DNA from: Rhizobacter sp.
GTDB lineage: Bacteria; Pseudomonadota; Gammaproteobacteria; Burkholderiales; Burkholderiaceae_C
Reading direction: 5' to 3'
DNA: 8,346 nucleotides
Assembly (NCBI GenBank): GCA_025351675.1
Contig: JANXVK010000218.1
Coordinates: forward strand, 1-8,346
Part shown: positions 1-5,771 of the stretch, piece after piece
Layout of the letters: each line of letters starts with the position of its first letter
Position numbering within the stretch: position 1 is the stretch's first letter
Position numbers and translations under genes: made by a program
Notes under the pieces: model-generated
What the model was told of the DNA's origin: nothing
The model's input: only the letters and a program-made list of their open reading frames with translations
Databases searched by the model: none

Positions 1-128
1 TCCGCGAGCCGGATGACTTCCTGGGTCTGCTCGCCCTGAACCTCAGCATGGGCCAGTGGCTGTGCGTGCCGATGATCGCGGCCGGCATCGCGATATGGGT
101 GTGGGGCCGCGGTCGCCAGCCTGTCTGA
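1..128 (+). CDS. lgt: Prolipoprotein diacylglyceryl transferase, C-terminal end (partial)
   Basis: Lgt transfers the diacylglyceryl group of phosphatidylglycerol to the lipobox cysteine of prolipoproteins at the inner membrane. Only the last 41 residues are visible, read in the frame starting at base 3 and ending at TGA 126-128. The tail begins [20 protein letters not shown] and continues into a hydrophobic stretch ending in [10 protein letters not shown]. The Lgt signature is the REPD segment followed by a glycine/methionine-rich last transmembrane helix and a short basic cytoplasmic tail. The catalytic region lies outside the window, so activity cannot be judged. The next gene, dnaQ, starts 88 bp downstream on the same strand. 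Identification rests on a short but characteristic segment. Confidence 0.85.
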   Translation, partial: REPDDFLGLLALNLSMGQWLCVPMIAAGIAIWVWGRGRQPV

Positions 129-139
129 GGGTGCCCCTA

Positions 140-196
140 GACCGACGAGTACGTCGGTCGATCCCCCAAGGGGATGCGGGCCGGCGCTCGGCCCGC
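140..196. repeat. Three consecutive perfect hairpins between lgt and dnaQ
   Basis: Three inverted repeats lie end to end. The first is GACCGACG (140-147) with CGTCGGTC (152-159) around a 4-nt loop. The second is ATCCCC (161-166) with GGGGAT (170-175) around a 3-nt loop. The third is GCGGGCC (176-182) with GGCCCGC (190-196) around a 7-nt loop. All arms are exact complements. None is followed by a T-run, so a classical intrinsic terminator is unlikely on either strand. They may mark the 3' end of the lgt message, act as a Rho-related or processing structure, or hinder entry to the dnaQ start. The structure is seen directly; its function is inferred. Confidence 0.6.
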
Positions 197-204
197 GCGC
201 CTTC

Positions 205-210
205 TAGAAT
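205..210 (+). promoter_or_regulatory. Candidate -10 box for dnaQ (possible leaderless transcript)
   Basis: TAGAAT at 205-210 matches the sigma70 -10 consensus at four or five of six bases and ends only 6 nt before the dnaQ ATG at 217. A transcript starting at the usual distance would begin at or next to the A of the start codon. The 6 nt between are CCCCCG, with no Shine-Dalgarno sequence. No good -35 box is seen at 17 bp, a region occupied by the third hairpin. This is moderate to weak evidence for a leaderless mRNA. Confidence 0.4.
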
Positions 211-216
211 CCCCCG

Positions 217-927
217 ATGCGCCAGATCTTTCTCGACACCGAAACCACCGGCCTGAGCCCCGAGTCCGGCGACCGCGTCATCGAAATCGGTTGCGTCGAG
301 ATGCTGAACCGGCGCCTGTCGGGCCGCAATCTGCATTTCTACCTGAACCCCGAGCGCCGCAGCCACGAGGACGCGGTCAAGATTCACGGGCTGACCGACG
401 AGTTTCTCGCTGACAAGCCGCTGTTCGCGAGCGTGGCCGACGAGTTGCTCGAATTCGTCGACGGCGCCGAGATCGTGATCCACAACGCTGCGTTCGACGT
501 CGGCTTCCTGAACGAGGAACTGCGTCGCCTGGGCAGGCCGAAGTTCCCCGGCTTCGTGCGCCGGATCACCGACAGCCTGTTCATGGCGCGCGAGATGTTC
601 CCCGGCAAAGCGAACTCGCTCGATGCGCTGTGCCGGCGCCTCGAGGTCGACAACTCGAACCGCTCGCTGCACGGCGCGCTGCTCGACGCCGGGCTGCTCG
701 CCGAGGTTTACATCCGCATGACGCGCGGCCAGAACTCGCTGGTGATCGACGCCGGCGACACCAGCGCCGGGCAAGCCGCACTCGAAGCGGTCGACTTCGG
801 CCGGCTCGACCTGCCGGTCGTGCTCGCGAGCGAGGCCGAGGCCGCTGCGCACATCATCGTGCTCATCGAACTCGACAAGGCGAGCGGTGGCAAGACCGTC
901 TGGCGACATCTGGAGCCTGTGACATAA
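217..927 (+). CDS. dnaQ: DNA polymerase III epsilon subunit, 3'-5' proofreading exonuclease
   Basis: This is the 236-residue proofreading exonuclease of the replicative polymerase core; it removes misinserted 3'-terminal nucleotides. The DEDDh exonuclease fold is complete. Exo I is DTETTGL with D7 and E9, Exo II is HNAAFDVGFLN with D94, and Exo III is HGALLDAGLLA with H152 and D157. All five metal and catalytic residues are present with spacing close to the E. coli protein. QNSLVI at about 172-177 sits where the beta-clamp binding motif is found. The C-terminal part (about 185-236) should bind the alpha subunit PHP domain. The length is normal for the family. The ATG at 217 puts DTETTGL at residue 7, as expected, and no Shine-Dalgarno precedes it. 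The TAA stop (925-927) overlaps a possible tRNA promoter. Confidence 0.95.
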   Translation: MRQIFLDTETTGLSPESGDRVIEIGCVEMLNRRLSGRNLHFYLNPERRSHEDAVKIHGLTDEFLADKPLFASVADELLEFVDGAEIVIHNAAFDVGFLNEELRRLGRPKFPGFVRRITDSLFMAREMFPGKANSLDALCRRLEVDNSNRSLHGALLDAGLLAEVYIRMTRGQNSLVIDAGDTSAGQAALEAVDFGRLDLPVVLASEAEAAAHIIVLIELDKASGGKTVWRHLEPVT

Positions 928-928
928 T
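923..928 (+). promoter_or_regulatory. Possible -10 box for the tRNA-Val transcript, inside the dnaQ stop codon
   Basis: CATAAT (923-928) matches TATAAT at five of six positions and includes the dnaQ stop codon. A poor -35 candidate, TGGCGA (901-906), lies 16 bp upstream. A start near 935 would give a leader of about 55 nt before the mature tRNA at 990, removable by RNase P. The -35 is weak and AT-rich hexamers occur by chance, so this is tentative. Co-transcription with dnaQ is the alternative. Confidence 0.3.
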
Positions 929-989
929 CCAAGGCTATTCGCGGCGCACCCCATGCCTGCCGAACGTGCGAGAGACGACGCAAAGATCC

Positions 990-1064
990 GGGCGGTTAGC
1001 TCAGGGGTAGAGCACAACATTCACACTGTTGGGGTCGGGGGTTCGAAACCCTCACCGCCCACCA
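990..1064 (+). tRNA. tRNA-Val (anticodon CAC)
   Basis: A full cloverleaf can be drawn by hand. The acceptor stem is GGGCGGT (990-996) with ACCGCCC (1054-1060). The D stem is GCTC/GAGC (999-1002, 1010-1013). The anticodon stem is CAACA/TGTTG (1015-1019, 1027-1031) around loop TTCACAC (1020-1026). The T stem is GGGGG/CCCTC (1037-1041, 1049-1053) around TTCGAAA, with one G-U pair. The discriminator A1061 is followed by an encoded CCA (1062-1064). The anticodon CAC at 1022-1024 reads the valine codon GUG, which is heavily used in GC-rich genomes. The gene follows dnaQ by 62 bp. In E. coli dnaQ is also followed by a tRNA gene (aspV), but of different specificity. Confidence 0.96.
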
Positions 1065-1065
1065 A

Positions 1066-1111
1066 CGACAGACACGTCCCCGTGCGCTGGCCTTGGACTG
1101 TCGAGCTTTTT
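1066..1111 (+). terminator. Possible terminator after tRNA-Val
   Basis: CGACAG (1066-1071) pairs exactly with CTGTCG (1098-1103). A nested 4-bp hairpin CACG-TCCC-CGTG (1073-1084) lies inside the loop. Three bases after the outer stem comes a run of five T (1107-1111), which gives a terminator-like layout. The long asymmetric loop makes it less stable than a classical intrinsic terminator. It lies just after the tRNA and before the FMN reductase ribosome-binding site (1131-1139), so it could separate the two units or allow partial read-through. Confidence 0.35.
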
Positions 1112-1144
1112 CAGCTTGCCGTCAGCGGCGGAAGGGAAGCGCTC

Positions 1145-1702
1145 ATGCCAACGGTCGCCGTCATCGTCGGAAGCCTGCGTCGCGAATCGATCAACCTGCG
1201 GTTCGCGAAAGCGCTCGCCAAGCTCGCCAAGCTGGCCAAGCTGGCCGAGCCCGGCTCGGCGTCCAAGCTCGTCGAACTCGCTGACGTGCCGCTCTACAAC
1301 GAAGACCTGTGGTCGAATGCGCCCGAGGGCGTGACGCGCATGAAGCGCGAGGTCGAGGCCGCGGATGCGGTGCCGTTCGTCACGCCCGAGTACAACCGCG
1401 GGATCCCGGCAGTCGTGAAAAACGTGGTCGACTGGGGCTCGCGGCCGTACGGCAAGAACTCCTGGGCGAACAAGGCCGGTGCGATCGTCGGCACCAGCCC
1501 GGGTGCGATCGGCACGGCGGTGGCGCAATCGCAGTTGCGCGCCATCCTGGTGGGCTGCGGCGTGCGGCTGCTGGGCCAGCCAGAGGTCTATTTCCAGACC
1601 AAGCCCGGCCTGATCGGCGACGACTTCACGGTCACTGACGCCAAGACGCGCGAATTTCTCGCCGGCCTCATCGCGAAGTTCGCCAAGCACATCCAAGGTT
1701 GA
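1145..1702 (+). CDS. NADPH-dependent FMN reductase-like flavoprotein
   Basis: This 185-residue flavodoxin-like protein belongs to the NADPH-dependent FMN reductase family (azoreductase, chromate and quinone reductase types). Members bind FMN as dimers and use NAD(P)H for two-electron reduction of flavin, quinones or azo dyes. The phosphate-binding loop is GSLRRESIN at residues 9-17, and the flavin-ring loop [20 protein letters not shown] spans 80-99. Both are family hallmarks. The start is the ATG at 1145, preceded by GAAGGGAAG (1131-1139). The frame is open further upstream but runs through the tRNA gene, so an earlier start is not credible. The first helix carries a threefold AKL repeat at residues 25-33. 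The TGA stop (1700-1702) shares its last base with the next gene's ATG. The physiological substrate cannot be told from sequence. Confidence 0.88.
   Translation: MPTVAVIVGSLRRESINLRFAKALAKLAKLAKLAEPGSASKLVELADVPLYNEDLWSNAPEGVTRMKREVEAADAVPFVTPEYNRGIPAVVKNVVDWGSRPYGKNSWANKAGAIVGTSPGAIGTAVAQSQLRAILVGCGVRLLGQPEVYFQTKPGLIGDDFTVTDAKTREFLAGLIAKFAKHIQG
1217..1243 (+). repeat. Three tandem 9-bp units within the FMN reductase gene
   Basis: GCCAAGCTC (1217-1225) is followed by two copies of GCCAAGCTG (1226-1234, 1235-1243) and a partial GCC. The units are in frame and encode AKL three times (residues 25-33), lengthening the amphipathic first helix after the FMN loop. Each copy gained or lost by slippage would change the protein by three residues without breaking the frame. 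Confidence 0.8.
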
Positions 1703-2820
1703 TGGAACGAGTCGATGCGGTCGTCATCGGCGCGGGCGTCGTCGGCCTCGCGGTCGCCCGCGCGCTCGCGCTGCGCGGGCTGGAGACGATCGTGCTCGAG
1801 CGCGCGAACGCGATCGGCACGGGCACGAGTTCGCGCAACAGCGAGGTCATCCACGCCGGCATCTACTACCCGAGCGGCTCGCTGAAGGCGCGGTTGTGCG
1901 TGGCCGGGCGCGAGCAGCTGTATGCTTGGTGCGCGTCGCACGGCGTCGCGCACAGGCGCTGCGGCAAGCTGATCGTCGCGACGAGCGCGGTGCAGGCCGC
2001 CAGGCTTGCGCAGATCCAGGCGCAGGCCGCACGCAATGGCGTGCACGATCTGCGTCCGCTCGACGCCGCGCAGGTGCGCGCGCTCGAGCCGGCGTTGAAC
2101 GCAGTCGCGGCGTTGCACTCGCCGTCGACCGGCATCGTCGACAGCCACGGGTTGATGCTGGCGCTGCAGGGCGAGCTGGAAGCGGCCGGCGGCGCGCTGG
2201 CACTTCTGTCGCCGGCGCTGTCGATCGACAGCACGGGCGCCTCGCACGTCGTGACGGTCGGCGGCGAGATGCCGATGGAGCTGGCGACGCGCATCGTCGT
2301 CAACTCGGCCGGGCTGTGGGCGCCAAGGCTGGCCGCGAAGGTCAAGGGTCTCGCACCCGAGCGGGTGCCACAGGCGCGCTACGCAAAGGGCAGCTACTTC
2401 TCGCTCGCCGGCCGCGCGCCGTTCTCGCACCTGATCTACCCGATTCCCGAAGAGGCCGGTCTGGGCGTGCACCTGACGCTCGATCTCGCCGGCCAGGCGC
2501 GCTTCGGCCCCGATGTGGAGTGGATCGATCCGGCCACGCCCGACGAGATCGACTACCGCGTCGACGCCGCGCGCGCCAATGGCTTCGAGGCCGCGATCCG
2601 CACCTGGTGGCCCGGCCTGCCGGCCGGTGCGCTGCGGCCGGACTACAGCGGCGTGCGGCCGAAGCTGCAGTCGCAGGGCGAGACGCCGCAAGATTTCGTG
2701 CTGCAGGGGCCGGCCGAGCACGGCGTCAAAGGGTTGATGAACCTGTACGGAATCGAATCGCCGGGGCTCACGTCGAGCTTGGCGCTGGCCGATGAGGTCG
2801 TCAGCCGGCTGGCGGCGTGA
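1702..2820 (+). CDS. FAD-dependent oxidoreductase, L-2-hydroxyglutarate oxidase (LhgO/L2HGDH) type
   Basis: A 372-residue flavoprotein of the DAO/L2HGDH family. The Rossmann motif [13 protein letters not shown] spans 10-22, and E33 in VLERAN is placed to bind the FAD ribose. The segment [20 protein letters not shown] (43-62), followed by ARLC and a later CGKLIVA, closely resembles human L-2-hydroxyglutarate dehydrogenase and E. coli LhgO. The C-terminal [17 protein letters not shown] matches the family's second FAD-contacting loop. LhgO-type enzymes oxidise L-2-hydroxyglutarate to 2-oxoglutarate and pass electrons to the quinone pool. The exact substrate here is inferred and could be another 2-hydroxyacid. 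The ATG at 1702 overlaps the previous stop (TGATG) and is preceded by AAGG at 1695-1698, suggesting translational coupling. A TTG at 1699 would add one residue. The 3' end overlaps bpt on the other strand by 20 bp. Confidence 0.88.
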   Translation: MERVDAVVIGAGVVGLAVARALALRGLETIVLERANAIGTGTSSRNSEVIHAGIYYPSGSLKARLCVAGREQLYAWCASHGVAHRRCGKLIVATSAVQAARLAQIQAQAARNGVHDLRPLDAAQVRALEPALNAVAALHSPSTGIVDSHGLMLALQGELEAAGGALALLSPALSIDSTGASHVVTVGGEMPMELATRIVVNSAGLWAPRLAAKVKGLAPERVPQARYAKGSYFSLAGRAPFSHLIYPIPEEAGLGVHLTLDLAGQARFGPDVEWIDPATPDEIDYRVDAARANGFEAAIRTWWPGLPAGALRPDYSGVRPKLQSQGETPQDFVLQGPAEHGVKGLMNLYGIESPGLTSSLALADEVVSRLAA

Positions 2821-3562
2821 CCTCGCCGGCCGACTGCGCCTGCCACTGCCCGTTGACCAGCAGTTCGTGCGGCTGGAACTGCGCCTTGTAGGCCATCTTG
2901 CCGCTCTGGCCGATCCAGTAGCCGAGGTAGACGTGCGGCAGCTTCAGCAGCTTGGTCTGCGCGATCTGCCACATCACGTTGTAGGTGCCGTAACTGGTGT
3001 GCGGGTCGGGCTCGTAGAACGTGTAGACGGCCGACAAGCCGTCGTTCAGCACGTCGAGGATAGAGATCATCTTCAGCGCGCCCGGGCCTTCGCTCGACGG
3101 CTCTCGAAACTCCACCAAGCGCGAGTTGACACGGCTTTGGAGCAGGAACTGCGTGTACTGGTCAACGCTGTCGTGGTCCATGCCGCCGCCCATGTGGCGG
3201 CCGGCCTGGTAGCGCAGGTAGAGCTGGTAGTGCTCGGGCACGAAACACAGCCGCAGAACGCGCGCCTCGAGGTTCGCGTGCGCCTTGGCGGCGCGACGCT
3301 GGCTGCGCGTCGGCGTGAAGTGTGCAACCGGAATGCGCAGCGGCAGGCACGCCTTGCAGCCGTCGCAGTAGGGGCGGTAGGTGAACATGCCACTGCGCCG
3401 GAATCCATTTGCCACCAGCCCCGAATACGCGTCGGCGTGGATCAGGTGGCTCGGCGTGGCGACCTGCGAGCGCGCCATGCGGCCTTCGATGTAGCTGCAG
3501 GGGTAGGGCGCCGTTGCGTAAAACTGCAGCGATGCGAGCGGGAGTTCTTTCGGGTGGGTCAC
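2801..3562 (-). CDS. bpt: Aspartate/glutamate leucyltransferase (ATE family, N-degron pathway)
   Basis: Bpt moves leucine from Leu-tRNA onto proteins with N-terminal Asp or Glu, creating a destabilising end recognised by ClpS/ClpAP. It is the bacterial relative of eukaryotic arginyltransferase ATE1. The predicted product is 253 residues. The N-terminal domain holds [18 protein letters not shown] with C22 and the cysteine cluster CDGCKAC (C66, C69, C72). Cysteines in this domain are implicated in metal or Fe-S binding in ATE proteins. The C-terminal domain includes [20 protein letters not shown], a conserved family segment. The chosen start is GTG at 3562-3560, giving MTHPKELPL. The frame is open to an ATG at 3604, but that extension lies inside aat and looks like its antiphase translation. 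GTG overlaps the aat TGA by 4 nt, indicating coupling. Confidence 0.9.
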   Translation of the reverse strand: MTHPKELPLASLQFYATAPYPCSYIEGRMARSQVATPSHLIHADAYSGLVANGFRRSGMFTYRPYCDGCKACLPLRIPVAHFTPTRSQRRAAKAHANLEARVLRLCFVPEHYQLYLRYQAGRHMGGGMDHDSVDQYTQFLLQSRVNSRLVEFREPSSEGPGALKMISILDVLNDGLSAVYTFYEPDPHTSYGTYNVMWQIAQTKLLKLPHVYLGYWIGQSGKMAYKAQFQPHELLVNGQWQAQSAGEVTPPAG

Positions 3563-4317
3563 GGCGCGGCGTCCTCCGCAGCGGCATCGGAAAGATGCCG
3601 CCACATCGCCAAATCATAGGTCCAATCGCTGATCGGCGGTTCCCCCAGCCTGAGTGCCAGCCGGGTCTCGAACTCGGCCCGCCGCAGCTCGCGGGCGCCC
3701 ATCGAGGCGAGGTGGCTGGTGTGCTGCTGGCAATCGATCATCGGCACCCGCTGCTCGCGGCAGAAGCACACGAGCGCGGCGAAGGCGATCTTCGAGGCGT
3801 CGGTGCGGTGCGCGAACATCGATTCGCCGAAGAACATGCGCCCGAGGCTGATGCCATACAGGCCGCCGACGAGTTCGCCGCCGACCCAGGTCTCGAAGCT
3901 ATGGGCGTGGCCGAGCGCGTGCCAGTCGCAATAGGCCTCGATCATCTCGGGCACGATCCAAGTGCCATCCTGCCCGTCGCGCGGCGTCTGCGCGCAGGCT
4001 GTGATGACGCGGCGGAAGGCGCTGTCGATGCGCACTTCACAGCGTGCATCGGCGGCGAAGCGCCTGACTGTCTTGCGCAGCGAGCGCGCGAGGCGGAACT
4101 CGCCGGTCATCAACACCATGCGCGGGTCGGGCGACCACCACAGCACCGGTTGACCCTCGCTGTACCACGGGAAGATGCCGTGCGAGTAGGCCTCGGCCAA
4201 GCGCTGCGGCGTCGGGTGGCCGCCCGCGGCGAGCAGGCCCGGCGCGTCGCTGCCGAGCGGCAGGGCCAAACCGGTCGCCGGCAACGGGTCGTCGGGGCCG
4301 CGCAGCCAGTGGATCAC
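3559..4317 (-). CDS. aat: Leucyl/phenylalanyl-tRNA--protein transferase
   Basis: Aat transfers Leu or Phe from aminoacyl-tRNA to proteins with N-terminal Arg or Lys, sending them to ClpS/ClpAP. The product is 252 residues, near the usual 230-250. Family blocks appear in order: [10 protein letters not shown] (43-52) and [10 protein letters not shown] (60-69); then [18 protein letters not shown] (162-179), holding the conserved glutamate E165; then [15 protein letters not shown] (194-208), holding the conserved glutamine Q197. The start is GTG at 4317-4315, preceded by GAGAAGGG (plus-strand 4323-4330) with 5-nt spacing. It begins 16 bp after bdhA on the same strand and overlaps bpt by 4 nt at its 3' end, so the three genes are probably co-transcribed. 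With Bpt it covers basic and acidic N-degrons. Confidence 0.95.
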   Translation of the reverse strand: MIHWLRGPDDPLPATGLALPLGSDAPGLLAAGGHPTPQRLAEAYSHGIFPWYSEGQPVLWWSPDPRMVLMTGEFRLARSLRKTVRRFAADARCEVRIDSAFRRVITACAQTPRDGQDGTWIVPEMIEAYCDWHALGHAHSFETWVGGELVGGLYGISLGRMFFGESMFAHRTDASKIAFAALVCFCREQRVPMIDCQQHTSHLASMGARELRRAEFETRLALRLGEPPISDWTYDLAMWRHLSDAAAEDAAP

Positions 4318-4333
4318 GACCGCCCTTCTCGCC

Positions 4334-5116
4334 TCACTGCATGAACCAGCCGTGGCTGACGACCAGCGACTGGCCGGTCAGCGCGTTCGACTCGAAGCCG
4401 GCGAACAGCAGCGCCACTTCGGCGACGTCCTGAACGGTCGTGAATTCGCCGTCGACAGTCTCCTTCAGCATCACCTTTTTGATCACATCGTCTTCGCTGA
4501 TGCCGAGTGCCGTCGCCTGCTCGGGAATCTGCTTCTCGACCAGCGGCGTGCGCACGAAGCCCGGGCAGATGACGTTGGCGCGGATCTTGTGCTTGCCGCC
4601 TTCCTTCGCCACCGTCTTGCACAGGCCGATCAGGCCGTGCTTGGCCGTCACGTAGGCCGACTTCAGCACCGACGCTTCCTTCGAGTGCACCGATCCCATG
4701 TAAATGATCGCGCCGCCGTTGCCCGACTTCTGCATGTGCGGCATCACCGCCTTGGTGGTCAGGAAGGCGCCGTCGAGATGGATCGCGAGCATCCTCTTCC
4801 AGTCGGCGAACGGAAACGCCTCGACCGGGTGGACGGTCTGAATACCGGCGTTGCTGACCAGAACGTCGACCGTGCCCCAGGCGGCCACCACCTCGGCGAC
4901 CGCGGCGTTGACCTGCTCCTCGCTGGTCACGTCCATCGCGACCGCCATCGCGGTGCCGCCGGCCTTGACGATCTCGTCGGCGGCCTGCTGCGCCGCCGCC
5001 TTGTTTATGTCGGCGATCACGACCCTGCCACCCTCGCGGGCGTAGGTCAGGGCGATTTCCTTGCCGATGCCGCTGGCGGCGCCGGTGACGATACAGACCT
5101 TGTTCTTGAGCTTCAT
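4334..5116 (-). CDS. bdhA: 3-hydroxybutyrate dehydrogenase, short-chain dehydrogenase family
   Basis: This 260-residue SDR most likely oxidises (R)-3-hydroxybutyrate to acetoacetate with NAD+, the step after polyhydroxybutyrate depolymerisation. TGAASGIG (11-18) is the dinucleotide loop, and D36 at the end of strand 2 favours NAD over NADP. NAG is at 89-91. The catalytic residues are S142, Y155 and K159, in SAYVTAKHG. The segment [18 protein letters not shown] and the C-terminus [11 protein letters not shown] fit the Burkholderiales hydroxybutyrate dehydrogenase group. Where other family members carry the catalytic Asn, this protein has H113 (AIHLDGAF). The ATG at 5116 follows GGAAG (plus 5125-5129) with 8-nt spacing. 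The frame stays open upstream into a patatin remnant ending at 5665, so a 443-residue fusion is formally possible. The bdhA start is preferred because of its ribosome-binding site and the normal protein length. Confidence 0.85.
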   Translation of the reverse strand: MKLKNKVCIVTGAASGIGKEIALTYAREGGRVVIADINKAAAQQAADEIVKAGGTAMAVAMDVTSEEQVNAAVAEVVAAWGTVDVLVSNAGIQTVHPVEAFPFADWKRMLAIHLDGAFLTTKAVMPHMQKSGNGGAIIYMGSVHSKEASVLKSAYVTAKHGLIGLCKTVAKEGGKHKIRANVICPGFVRTPLVEKQIPEQATALGISEDDVIKKVMLKETVDGEFTTVQDVAEVALLFAGFESNALTGQSLVVSHGWFMQ

Positions 5117-5236
5117 GATCGGGTCTTCCGTGTCGAGTTGAGTGGCTTGTGGCAAGTATTCCACCAAAGCGCCCGGTGTCAGGTGGCACCCGGGTTGTCC
5201 GAGGTCAGCTCGAACACGTGCATCCCATGGCGGCTG

Positions 5237-5665
5237 CGCACCGCTGGCCATGTTGTGGCGCGCGTCGATCGTCGGCTGGCTCGAATCGCAGTACTCGAAG
5301 TTGCCGGTGCGCACGGTCACGGCGCCGACCGAGAGCCGCACGTCGCCCGCGTTGATTCGGTCGCGGTCGACCAGCCACTCGAGCGTTTCGCGTAGCGGCG
5401 CGGTGTCGCAGCAGCTGATCGCCGCCAGCGAGCCGTGCGGCTGAAACGGCGCCGTCGGGACGCGCGGTTTGAAGAAGCCTGGTACGCCGAACAGCACGAC
5501 CCAAGTCCGCGCGCGCCGAGCCTTGCTCAGCGACTCGAAGACGCCCGCTTGGCAGGCCCCGAGCGCACCACCGCCCTGAAACACGAGGATGCAATCTTCA
5601 CCCGTCGACGGTCGCGGCGAGTGCGGCGCGCGGGAGCGCGGAGGCGGGCGGGCACGCGACGTCAT
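5237..5665 (-). pseudogene. Degraded patatin-like phospholipase gene (internal deletion, C-terminal loss)
   Basis: Reading leftward from ATG 5665-5663, about residues 24-46 give [20 protein letters not shown] plus ESL, the patatin oxyanion-hole motif (GGGALG). The homology then jumps to [21 protein letters not shown], then [20 protein letters not shown] and [16 protein letters not shown], and stops near [12 protein letters not shown] (about 131-143). This is the arrangement of patatin-like proteins often found beside bdhA in Burkholderiales. The segment that should hold the GxSxG nucleophile, between the first two blocks, is missing. So is everything after MASGA, including the catalytic Asp and the C-terminal half. 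An active lipase is therefore very unlikely. A short stretch in another frame (5179-5223, [14 protein letters not shown] then stop) may be the old C-terminus. There is no stop before bdhA. Family membership is from recalled resemblance. Confidence 0.72.
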
Positions 5666-5667
5666 GA

Positions 5668-5715
5668 GCTGGGTGCGGGTACACCGCCGCCATGGCGGCG
5701 GCTATCGCACCCAGC
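5668..5715. repeat. Large inverted repeat with an 18-bp perfect palindrome at its centre
   Basis: The outer arms GCTGGGTGCG (5668-5677) and CGCACCCAGC (5706-5715) are exact complements of 10 bp. The core CCGCCGCCATGGCGGCGG (5684-5701) is a perfect 18-bp palindrome. The two parts are separated by an asymmetric gap of 6 and 4 nt. As RNA it would form a long stem with an internal loop and a CATG tip. It lies immediately upstream of the patatin remnant's ATG and about 57 bp beyond the DUF3309 stop on the minus strand. No T-run follows on either side. It might be a regulator site, an attenuating or processing hairpin, or a REP-like element; the sequence does not decide. Confidence 0.65.
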
Positions 5716-5771
5716 ACGGCTCGGGCCGGCGTCGGGGCGGGCAAGGCTCCGTTTCCCCAACGCGGCCGGAC

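Noticed and set aside
43..1020. A 325-codon open frame on the minus strand opposite dnaQ
   Set aside because: It is antisense to dnaQ and runs through the tRNA gene. Its translation is rich in Arg, Ala, Glu and Val, as expected of an antisense frame in GC-rich DNA, and shows no recognisable domain.
1093..1121. TTGGAC (1093-1098) as a -35 box for the FMN reductase
   Set aside because: The sequence 17 bp downstream (TTGCCG) does not resemble a -10 box.
953..1144. A 64-residue upstream extension of the FMN reductase frame
   Set aside because: It would translate the whole tRNA-Val gene. The ATG at 1145 has a good ribosome-binding site and places the GSLR flavin loop at the normal position.
1588..2721. 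A 377-codon minus-strand frame opposite the FAD oxidoreductase
   Set aside because: The plus-strand protein has clear L2HGDH motifs; the antisense product has none and has skewed Arg/Ala-rich composition.
3563..3604. An ATG at 3604 as an upstream bpt start
   Set aside because: The extra 14 residues come from DNA encoding the aat C-terminus. The GTG at 3562, overlapping the aat stop, gives the usual Bpt N-terminus.
3409..4344. A 311-codon plus-strand frame opposite aat and bpt
   Set aside because: Both minus-strand genes are firmly identified by motifs, and the plus-strand translation shows no domain.
4314..5189. A 291-codon minus frame overlapping bdhA, and a 347-codon plus frame opposite it
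   Set aside because: These are alternative-frame readings of bdhA. The minus one is an extreme Arg/Gly/Asp-rich sequence and neither shows family motifs.
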